64,000 nt of DNA, from positions 1 to 64,000 of the forward strand of contig CAUJDW010000111.1 in NCBI GenBank assembly GCA_963169455.1, given 5' to 3'. Within the stretch, counting starts at the first letter, position 1, and every line of letters starts with the position of its first letter. Source of the DNA: Bacteroidota bacterium. Lineage in GTDB: Bacteria; Bacteroidota; Bacteroidia; Chitinophagales; Saprospiraceae. Below, piece after piece: positions 1 through 6,995 of the stretch. The position numbers were made by a program, and so were the translations under genes. The notes beneath the pieces are model-generated. The model saw only the letters and a list, made by a program, of their open reading frames with translations. It made no database searches and was not told where the DNA came from.

Positions 1-189
1 TAATTGTCAAGGCTTTTTCTTTTTGAGAGAGGGCCTCATCTGACTATTTTTGACTTTTCCCGTCTTTTTTGGCCTTATCATTATTCTACAGCAGAAAATT
101 AGTTTTAGCCTGGACATTCACAAGAGCTATTAGTTCTTATCGAGTTTGTAGCGCCTCCCTCAGTTGACGGATGCCTTTTTCAGGGGACT

Positions 190-576
190 TTGGCGGGTTA
201 CAGTTACAAGGTTTATGACGAGGGCCAGGAAAGGGTAATGCCGGCCGGCCTGGCGCATTGCGAAAGCCCTCGCCTCGCCATTTCTCTGTTGGTGCAATCC
301 GAAAACCCGGTAAGTACAAATGAACCGGAGAGGCCTGGCTGGCGCCTGTTTCCCAACCCCACTTCAGGGGAGATTACCCTGAATGGAATTGGGCCTGGCT
401 ACCTCGATGTCCGGCTCTTCTCTATCAACGGGCAACAATTGGCGCTTTTATATCAGGAAAATGACTATCGGGGAAATTTGCTGAACTTAAGCCTGCCAGA
501 AATCTCTCCCGGCTTTTACATCTGCCGCGTCCAGTCAGGGTCAGAAATCATTTCCTTCAAACTGATCAAGCAATAA
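190..576 (+). CDS. Orphan T9SS C-terminal sorting-domain fragment
   Basis: The last about 80 residues form a type A T9SS sorting domain: a linker, then LFPNPTSGEITL, a beta-rich stretch and a final SGSEIISFKLIKQ. Such tails normally end large secreted proteins and direct them through the outer membrane. Here the frame is open only from about position 103 (in-frame TAG just before) and the first usable start is TTG at 190, with no signal peptide. The residues before 190 (FVAPPSVDGCLFQGTLAGYS in frame) look like genuine protein, so this is probably the 3' end of a gene whose front was lost or frameshifted. It ends 4 bases before the lipoprotein gene. Expression as drawn is doubtful. Confidence 0.5.
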   Translation: MAGYSYKVYDEGQERVMPAGLAHCESPRLAISLLVQSENPVSTNEPERPGWRLFPNPTSGEITLNGIGPGYLDVRLFSINGQQLALLYQENDYRGNLLNLSLPEISPGFYICRVQSGSEIISFKLIKQ

Positions 577-580
577 AGCC

Positions 581-1591
581 ATGAAACAACATATATTTTC
601 TCTTTTTATCGCCGCCATAGCACTGAGTTCCTGCACCAAAGACAAGGACGCCTTCTGCCCACCTCCTGGCAAACAATGCGACAGCACGCTTTACGCCAGC
701 CTCTTGCCTGCCGATACCTGTGTGGTTTTCCCTGAACTTTACGGGCCTTCCTACATTTATGAACGCATTGGCCTGGGTTATTCGCTAATTGGGAAAAGCC
801 CCGGTAACCCGGATGAGTGGCTGTATATTATTGGTAGAGAAAATAATGCAACAGGCGATGAAGGTGCAGAAATATGGAAGATTGATACCTGTTTCGGTAG
901 AAAGGAGATGATCGTCGATTCTATTTATGTGCAGCCCAAGCTCAATTCAAATGGTTGGCTGCTTTTTATGAGCCGAAAAGATGGATTGTTATATAAGATA
1001 ACAGAAAATGGAGAGAACCTCTCAGTGGTTTCAAAGGAAATCAATAACGTTAATTTTGACTGGTGCCTGAACGGCGAAGCCTTCTTCTACCGGGCGCGCT
1101 TCAAAAAGGTGGCCTATCTGGTATCCATTGAGGGTGAAGTACTGGATAGTTTTAACCTCGATTGTCATGCTATTGCAGGCCGGGAAAACAGGGTGGCGTT
1201 GTCACTGAAAAGCTATGCGGTTACGAATACCAGGATAGCCATTTTAAACCTGTTCAACGGGAGTTTAACCGATGTCACCGACCTGGCGGATATCGGCATG
1301 GGCGGGCCTCTATCCCTTATCTGGGAAAGTGACGAATCCTTAATAGGGGTATTTGCCGGCCGGGGTTTTTTTCGCATACACATCCCAAGCGGCGCAGTTG
1401 AACCTATAAAAGTGGTCTGTGATAATTTTTCTTATTATTATCCTGTTGTTGACCCGGAAGCTCCATCTTGGCTAATATCTGGCCGGTTTGATTACACCTA
1501 TCCAGAAATAGGGCATGTCTATTTCACCACAAGTATGGTTATGCTCAACACCCATACAGGTGAGGAGTGGAAGTTGGATCTGGATCAATAA
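581..1591 (+). CDS. Lipoprotein, probable beta-propeller-like, unknown function
   Basis: The 336-residue product opens with a lipoprotein signal peptide (MKQHIFSLFIAAIALSSC); Cys18 would be lipidated. The following sequence is rich in short beta-strand patterns (alternating hydrophobic and aromatic residues, GWLLFMSRKDG-like stretches) resembling TolB/PD40-type propeller proteins, but I see no family signature, so function is not assigned. It starts 4 bases after the T9SS tail fragment and converges with the EEP-family gene, the stops lying 2 bases apart. Base composition of this gene and the preceding fragment is visibly less GC-rich than the genes that follow. Confidence 0.75.
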   Translation: MKQHIFSLFIAAIALSSCTKDKDAFCPPPGKQCDSTLYASLLPADTCVVFPELYGPSYIYERIGLGYSLIGKSPGNPDEWLYIIGRENNATGDEGAEIWKIDTCFGRKEMIVDSIYVQPKLNSNGWLLFMSRKDGLLYKITENGENLSVVSKEINNVNFDWCLNGEAFFYRARFKKVAYLVSIEGEVLDSFNLDCHAIAGRENRVALSLKSYAVTNTRIAILNLFNGSLTDVTDLADIGMGGPLSLIWESDESLIGVFAGRGFFRIHIPSGAVEPIKVVCDNFSYYYPVVDPEAPSWLISGRFDYTYPEIGHVYFTTSMVMLNTHTGEEWKLDLDQ

Positions 1592-1593
1592 TC

Positions 1594-2652
1594 TCACTCC
1601 CTCAGCCTCACCGTGCTATACACCGGAAAGTGATCCGAAAACCCACTGCGCCCGATCCGGTGCGACAGCACCTCGAACTGCGGGCCGGCCAGCACGTAGT
1701 CGATCCTCAGGGCGGGGATTTTGCCGCCGTAGGTGATGCCCAGCCCGCGGCCGCGGGCCTTGAAGGCGTCCTGCATGCCCCGGGCGATGGTATGGTAGGC
1801 GTAGGATTGCGGGATCTCGTTGAAGTCGCCGCACAGCAGCACGGGGTGGGGGCTCCGGCGGATATGTTCGGCAATTTCTTCCGCCTGTTCGGCGCGCAGC
1901 ATGGTCGAACGCTTGTAGCGGCCCAGCATGCCGCGGATGCGCAGCCAGGTCTCCTTTTCCTGGAGGTTGGCGTCTTCCGCTACTTTATCGGCGATGACGG
2001 AAACGGAGCTGGACTGCAGGTGGATGTTGAACAGGCGGATGGTTTGCCCGTTGACATTCAGGTCGGCGTACTGATAGCCGTTGGAACGGTTGGGGAAGTA
2101 GTGCGTTTCGTGGGCGGCAATGGGGAAGCGGGAGAACAGGGCCAGCCCCCCGCCGGTCTGGAAGATGGCGTGTTTATAGCCCCCGTTTTGGAGGTAGCGC
2201 CCCACTTCGACATTGCGGCCGTGCCTGCGGTTGGGGAATTCCTGAAAACACAGGACGTCCCAGTCGCCTATCGGGAAGGCTTCCGGCAGTTTGTCTTCCG
2301 GTATCCAGTCGCCGCCCCTGCCCTTTTCCCGGAAATCATAGCAGTTGAAGGTCATCAGGCGGATAGCCGCCCCTTCGGGCGCCGGCCTGGTGGAATGGAT
2401 GCCGATGTAACTCTGGACGTGCCCCCAGCCCAGGACGATGCAGCCGGCGGAGAAGATGAAGTAGTACTTTCGCATCGCCAGCCACCCCAGCATGCAGCAG
2501 ATGTTGCCCAGCAGCAGCCAGGGGTAGAGCAGCCCGAAAAAGGACAGCGGCCAAAATGTAGCGGGGCTGACCAGAGGAGCGAGATATGCCAGAAAAGTTG
2601 CCAGGACGAGCAGCAGGTTGAACCAGCGAAGCAGTCTGGTGAGGCGGCCCAC
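1594..2652 (-). CDS. Membrane-anchored endonuclease/exonuclease/phosphatase (EEP) family protein
   Basis: 352 residues from a GTG start. The first about 80 residues hold three hydrophobic segments; the rest is an EEP (DNase I-like) domain with its metal and catalytic motifs in order: MTFNCYDF (about 100), CFQEFPN (about 137), NIHLQSS, CGDFNEIP (about 272) and SDHFPVY near the end. Such proteins hydrolyse phosphodiester or phosphomonoester bonds; the substrate cannot be told. The catalytic domain would sit on one membrane face. It follows the first rhomboid gene by 3 bases, so the two are co-transcribed, in a mutL-rhomboid-rhomboid-EEP order common in Bacteroidota. Confidence 0.88.
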   Translation of the reverse strand: MGRLTRLLRWFNLLLVLATFLAYLAPLVSPATFWPLSFFGLLYPWLLLGNICCMLGWLAMRKYYFIFSAGCIVLGWGHVQSYIGIHSTRPAPEGAAIRLMTFNCYDFREKGRGGDWIPEDKLPEAFPIGDWDVLCFQEFPNRRHGRNVEVGRYLQNGGYKHAIFQTGGGLALFSRFPIAAHETHYFPNRSNGYQYADLNVNGQTIRLFNIHLQSSSVSVIADKVAEDANLQEKETWLRIRGMLGRYKRSTMLRAEQAEEIAEHIRRSPHPVLLCGDFNEIPQSYAYHTIARGMQDAFKARGRGLGITYGGKIPALRIDYVLAGPQFEVLSHRIGRSGFSDHFPVYSTVRLRE

Positions 2653-2655
2653 GGC

Positions 2656-3612
2656 TTATTTTTTACTGGCGTTAAACAGGAACTCCTTCTCTTCTTCGCT
2701 GAGGCTTTCGTAGCCGGATTCCTTGATCTTGTCGAGAATGGCGTCGAGCTGTTCCTGGTGGCTGCGGTAGGCCCTGTCGGAAGCGGCGTTGCCCCGGCGG
2801 CTTTCCCGCTCCCGCTGTACGCGCTCGCGGCTGGGGTTGCGGTAGGCCACTTTCGGGCCCCGCCGCTGCAGCTCGCCGGAAAAGAGGCGGCGGAAGAAAC
2901 GGGCGATCCCGTCCAGGATGCCGTTGACGGGCCGCGCCCAGTCGGCCCCGTTCCGCAGCTGGTAGATGAACAGCCAGCCGAAGAAAGCGCCGCCCAGGTG
3001 GGCGAAATGCCCGCCGGTATTGATATTGTTGCCGATGCCGATCACGTCGAGCAGGACGAGTACGCCGACGATGTACTTCAGTTTTACATCGCCCAGCAGG
3101 AGCAGCCGCATGACGTAGTCCGGGGAAATGGCGCCGGCGGCCACCACAATGGCCATCACGCCGGCGGAAGCGCCCAGGGCGAAAACGCCGTTCTCGCCGT
3201 AGTTCAGCAGGTTGGCGGAAAAGAAAAAAATCACCGCGCCGGCCAGCCCGCCCAGCAGGTAAATGGGCAGCACCCGCTGGTTGCCGATGAAGTCGCCCAC
3301 GATGCGCCCGAACCAGTAGAGGAACAACATGTTCCACAGGATATGCCAGAAACCCTCGTGCAGAAACATGCTCGTGAACAAACCCCAGGGGTGGGTGAGC
3401 AGGTACTTCCAGTCGGAGGACATGCAGAAGAAATGCACGAACTTCTGGAAAACCGGGTAGGATTTCTCCGGCGCGCCGCCGTAATAAAGGAAAAGCCCGA
3501 AATTGACGAGGTGGATGACGACGAACACCGCCACATTGATGATGATGATGCGGGTCACCATATTGCCATAGCCGAACTCCCGCTTTAAGTCATCCCATAT
3601 TGACTGAAACAT
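2656..3612 (-). CDS. Rhomboid family intramembrane serine protease (longer copy)
   Basis: 318 residues, ATG start. Six or more hydrophobic segments carry the rhomboid hallmarks: HxxxN in the second helix (His90, Asn94), the nucleophile motif GASAG with Ser149, and the partner histidine in AHLGG (His205). Rhomboids cleave membrane proteins within or near the bilayer. A charged cytosolic tail of about 95 residues (rich in Arg, Glu and Lys) follows the last helix and is absent in the shorter neighbour. It is encoded downstream of a second rhomboid and of mutL on the same strand, and the EEP gene begins 3 bases later. Confidence 0.93.
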   Translation of the reverse strand: MFQSIWDDLKREFGYGNMVTRIIIINVAVFVVIHLVNFGLFLYYGGAPEKSYPVFQKFVHFFCMSSDWKYLLTHPWGLFTSMFLHEGFWHILWNMLFLYWFGRIVGDFIGNQRVLPIYLLGGLAGAVIFFFSANLLNYGENGVFALGASAGVMAIVVAAGAISPDYVMRLLLLGDVKLKYIVGVLVLLDVIGIGNNINTGGHFAHLGGAFFGWLFIYQLRNGADWARPVNGILDGIARFFRRLFSGELQRRGPKVAYRNPSRERVQRERESRRGNAASDRAYRSHQEQLDAILDKIKESGYESLSEEEKEFLFNASKK

Positions 3613-3764
3613 CTTTCCGCTCTTCTGTTCAGGTTATCAAAATTCGAAACTCGGGCCTGCGCGCTCCGCAGCCTGCCAAAGGTACCGCCTTTTCCCCTGG
3701 CGTTCAAGAACTTTAGGCCAAAAGCTGCGTGCGCTCCCTGCAGCCGCATAGCCCCCCTCCTTTT

Positions 3765-3796
3765 ACATTTTACATTATCTCTTTTACATTTTAAAT
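3765..3796. repeat. AT-rich spacer repeat (copy 1)
   Basis: The word ttttacattttacatt is followed by cttttacattttaaa in the spacer between the two rhomboid genes. The same word recurs at 4509-4550. Both copies lie in short gene-to-gene spacers of one operon; their role is unknown. Confidence 0.6.
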
Positions 3797-3797
3797 T

Positions 3798-4469
3798 TCA
3801 AAGCCTGGAGCCGAACTTCCGCCAGTACAAAATTAACAAGAATCCGAAAACCGCGCCGCCCAGGTGGGCGAAGTGGGCCACGCCCGTATTGAAATTGCCC
3901 AGCCCGAGGAACAGTTCGATGCCGGCGTAGAGCAGCACGAAATACTTGGCCTTCATCGGGATGGGGGGGATCAGCAACTGGATGATGTTGTTGGGAAAGG
4001 AGATGCCGTAGCCCATCAGCAGCCCGAAGACGGCGCCCGAAGCGCCCAGGGAAGGCACGTTGGCCATGAAAGGCGAAGCCCCCCCGACGCTTATGTCGAG
4101 CCAGCGGACGAACAGGTGCAGGGCCAGGGCGCCGATGCCTGTGAAAAAGTAGAAATACAAAAAGCGCCTGGGCCCCCACAGCACTTCAAGCGGCGGCCCG
4201 AACATGAACAGGGCGAACATGTTGAAGAACAGGTGCGACAGGTCGCCGTGCATGAACATGTGCGTGACGACCTGGAAGGGGCGGAAAAAATCGGAAGCCG
4301 GGTAGAACAATGCCAGCCGGTAACGCCCCCAGGCGCTGAAGTCATCCATCTGCCCGTTGACCAGGGCGTGCATGACTTCCGGCGAAGGGTCGCCCAGGAA
4401 TTTCGTTCCAAAAAACACCAGAACGTTGATGATGAGCAGGTGCTTTACGACATCGGTAATTCTGTACAT
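3798..4469 (-). CDS. Rhomboid family intramembrane serine protease (shorter copy)
   Basis: 223 residues, ATG start. The core helices contain HLFFN (His79, Asn83), LGASGAVFG with Ser144 as nucleophile, and AHLGG with His202, so it should be catalytically competent. It lacks the cytosolic tail of the neighbouring rhomboid and has a longer loop between the first two helices, so the pair is an ancient duplication rather than a recent copy. Spacers on both sides carry the same short AT-rich word (ttttacattttacatt). It probably belongs to the mutL transcription unit. Confidence 0.93.
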   Translation of the reverse strand: MYRITDVVKHLLIINVLVFFGTKFLGDPSPEVMHALVNGQMDDFSAWGRYRLALFYPASDFFRPFQVVTHMFMHGDLSHLFFNMFALFMFGPPLEVLWGPRRFLYFYFFTGIGALALHLFVRWLDISVGGASPFMANVPSLGASGAVFGLLMGYGISFPNNIIQLLIPPIPMKAKYFVLLYAGIELFLGLGNFNTGVAHFAHLGGAVFGFLLILYWRKFGSRL

Positions 4470-4508
4470 ATATCACTCGGGGATAAAGGCGAAACCAGGC
4501 AGCCTCGC

Positions 4509-4553
4509 CTTTTACATTTTACATTACGAATTCTACATTTTGACTTTTACAGA
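4509..4553. repeat. AT-rich spacer repeat (copy 2)
   Basis: It contains ttttacattttacatt, then ctacattttgacttttaca, between mutL and the shorter rhomboid gene, matching the element at 3765-3796. It ends a few bases before the mutL stop codon. Confidence 0.6.
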
Positions 4554-4558
4554 ACGCT

Positions 4559-6442
4559 TCAGCCTTCGAATCGTTTGGCCAGGTCTTCGAGCTCAAAGGT
4601 AATAAAACAATTGCGCCCGGTGGGGCTTTTGAAAGGCGACTCACAGGCGAAGAGTTTGTCGATCAGGGCCTGCATCTCCTGCGGCGTCAGTATCTGCCCT
4701 CTTTTGATGGCGGCGCTGCGCGCCATGGAGCGGGCGATGTTCTCCTGCACATCGAGTTTAAGGTCCAGGTTGCGTTTGTATTGTTCGAGCAGGGATTCGA
4801 TGACTGCCGTTTCATCGCGTTTGCCGGCCAGTTCGGAAGGCAGCCCGTTGATAACGAAGGTATTGACGCCGAATTCCTGGAGGTCGAAGCCGAGCAGGTT
4901 GACCTGATCGAGGATATCCCTGAGCAGCGCCGCATCCATGGGAGACAGGGAAAGGGTGCGGGGGAAGAGCTGTTGCTGGGTGGAGCCCGCCCGGGAGCGC
5001 AGCACCGTCAGGTAGCGCTCATAGAGGATGCGCTCGTGGGCGGCCTGCTGGTCGATGATCACCACCCCCGACTTGATCTGGTTGACGATGTAGGTGGCGT
5101 GCACCTGATAGGGTTCTTTGCGCGGCGTTTCGCTTCCGCCCGCCAGTTCGCCGCCCGGTTTGTCTTCCTGGTGCCAGCTGCTCTCCAGGGTCAGGGCCTG
5201 CGGTTGCAGAGCCTGGTTTTCGCTTTCCCGGCTGGCGGCTTCCTCCAGGCCTTCGTAGAGGCTTTCCCAGTGCTTCAGGTTTTCGGCCCGCTGCTGGCGC
5301 ACAGAGGGGCCCGTGTTCTGTTCGGGCCCTGCGCTCCGGCCGGCGGCCGAGCGCACCGTTTCTTTCTCTTTTTCCTTTTTCCTGGCCTGCGGCGCAATGC
5401 GGGCCGCGCCGGTGAAGTTGGGGTCCGTATCGAAATCGAGAGACGGCATAATGCTGTATTGCCCGAGGGAGTGCCGTACGGCCACCTTCAGGTAGTTGTA
5501 AACCAGGCGCTCGTCCTCGAATTTGATCTCCTGTTTGGTGGGGTGTACGTTGATGTCTATCCGGGCCGGGTCGATGTCGATAAAGATGACGTAGAGCGGG
5601 TAGGAATCCGACGGCAGCAGGTCCTCGAAGGCCGAAGTGACGGCGTGGTTGAGGTACGAGCTTCTGATAAAGCGGTTGTTGACAAAGAAGAACTGCTCGC
5701 CCCGCGTTTTTTTGGCGAATTCCGGCTTGCCGATAAAGCCCGACAACTTCAGGATGTCCGTTTCTTCCGAAACCGGCACCAGTTTTTTGTTGGCGGCGGT
5801 TCCGAAAAGCCCGGTCAGGCGCTGCCGGAGGTTGGAAGGCGGCAGGTGGAATATCTCGGCGTTATTGTGGTGCAGGGAAAAGAAGATGTCCGGGTTGGCG
5901 ATGGCGATGCGCTGGAACTCATCCATGATGTGGCGCATTTCCACGGTGTTGGACTTGAGGAAATTGCGCCGGGCGGGCACGTTGTAGAAGAGGTTTTTGA
6001 CGGAAATGGCCGTGCCCGTGCTGCACTGGCAGGCCTCCTGAAGCCTTACTTCCGAATCTTCCACCACGAGGCGGGCGCCGAGTTCGTCCATTTGCCGGCG
6101 CGTGCGCATTTCCACCTGCGCCACGGCGGCGACGGACGCCAGGGCTTCCCCGCGGAAGCCCATGGTGCGAATGGCGAATAGGTCTTCGGCCTTGCGGATC
6201 TTGGAGGTGGCGTGGCGTTCGAAGGACATGCGGGCGTCCGTTTCGCTCATGCCGCAACCGTTGTCGATCACCTGTATCAGCGTCTTGCCGGCGTCTTTAA
6301 TGACGAGTTTGATGCTGGTGCTGCCGGCGTCGATCGAATTTTCCACCAACTCCTTCACCACGGATGCCGGGCGCTGGATGACCTCTCCAGCGGCGATCTG
6401 GTTGGCAATGGCGTCGGGAAGAAGCTGAATGATATCAGCCAT
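4559..6442 (-). CDS. mutL: DNA mismatch repair protein MutL
   Basis: 627 residues. The N-terminal GHKL ATPase is clear: IANQIAAGEVIQRPASVVKE, then DNGCGM, then GFRGEALASV. A variable linker (about 345-430) precedes the C-terminal dimerisation domain. The clamp-binding-type QQQLFP motif is present. The endonuclease motif DQHA(x)2E(x)4E appears as DQQAAHERILYE (464-475), with the zinc-ligand His replaced by Gln, and the C-terminal CPHGRP-type motif is SPTGR, so nicking activity is uncertain. MutL couples MutS mismatch recognition to strand removal. It heads the minus-strand group with the rhomboid genes. Confidence 0.97.
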   Translation of the reverse strand: MADIIQLLPDAIANQIAAGEVIQRPASVVKELVENSIDAGSTSIKLVIKDAGKTLIQVIDNGCGMSETDARMSFERHATSKIRKAEDLFAIRTMGFRGEALASVAAVAQVEMRTRRQMDELGARLVVEDSEVRLQEACQCSTGTAISVKNLFYNVPARRNFLKSNTVEMRHIMDEFQRIAIANPDIFFSLHHNNAEIFHLPPSNLRQRLTGLFGTAANKKLVPVSEETDILKLSGFIGKPEFAKKTRGEQFFFVNNRFIRSSYLNHAVTSAFEDLLPSDSYPLYVIFIDIDPARIDINVHPTKQEIKFEDERLVYNYLKVAVRHSLGQYSIMPSLDFDTDPNFTGAARIAPQARKKEKEKETVRSAAGRSAGPEQNTGPSVRQQRAENLKHWESLYEGLEEAASRESENQALQPQALTLESSWHQEDKPGGELAGGSETPRKEPYQVHATYIVNQIKSGVVIIDQQAAHERILYERYLTVLRSRAGSTQQQLFPRTLSLSPMDAALLRDILDQVNLLGFDLQEFGVNTFVINGLPSELAGKRDETAVIESLLEQYKRNLDLKLDVQENIARSMARSAAIKRGQILTPQEMQALIDKLFACESPFKSPTGRNCFITFELEDLAKRFEG

Positions 6443-6526
6443 AGCGGATACTTCCTGTAAATTTGGTTAGCAATTGGGTTATGCGCCGCAGCAATATAAT
6501 TATTTTCGCCGGCGGCGCCGCACATT

Positions 6527-6844
6527 TTATTGCAAGGATTCGACGATCTCCGGCAGGTACATCGTCAGGAACAAATACGACAGCAGGATGAGCAGGACGA
6601 TGATGCCCACCAGGATGAGGTTGGACCGCAGCACCTGCCGCTGGCGCAGGCGGTTGTCGGCCGCATAGCCCCGTTTGAAGCCGCCGGCCGCCAGCCGGCC
6701 CCTTACGGCCTCCGCACTGCTGCCCTTGCGTTCCTCGGCTTCCCGGATGCGCTTCTGCAGCTCTTCCTTATTGGGGTCCCAATAGCGGGGCTTGTAGTCA
6801 TACTGCTGGTTCTTCGGCAGTTTGAAAAATTTTAACAGTGCCAT
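6527..6844 (-). CDS. Small single-pass membrane protein, unknown
   Basis: 105 residues. The first 70 are strongly charged and probably cytosolic (KNQQYDYKPRYWDPNKEE, then an Arg/Glu-rich helix), and one hydrophobic helix near the C terminus (about 76-97) would anchor it. Proteins of this design with the YKPRYWDP-type motif recur upstream of mutL in Bacteroidota, from my recollection of the phylum; no function is known to me. It lies 84 bases upstream of mutL on the same strand and could share its transcript. Confidence 0.8.
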   Translation of the reverse strand: MALLKFFKLPKNQQYDYKPRYWDPNKEELQKRIREAEERKGSSAEAVRGRLAAGGFKRGYAADNRLRQRQVLRSNLILVGIIVLLILLSYLFLTMYLPEIVESLQ

Positions 6845-6995
6845 ACTCCTGGGTTTGCATATTTAAACACCATTTAAGCTGAAATGGTTATACCTCCCGA
6901 TTCCGTTCCCCGCCGGCGCATCTGAAGGATTCTTCAAAAAAATTTGTTTGTTTGGCTGCGGGGCCTCAAATTGCTGCCCTAAAACCTCAGAAGTT

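Noticed and set aside
1567..3588. A 673-codon plus-strand frame across the EEP and rhomboid genes
   Set aside because: Low-complexity, charged, no motifs; both minus-strand genes carry complete catalytic motifs.
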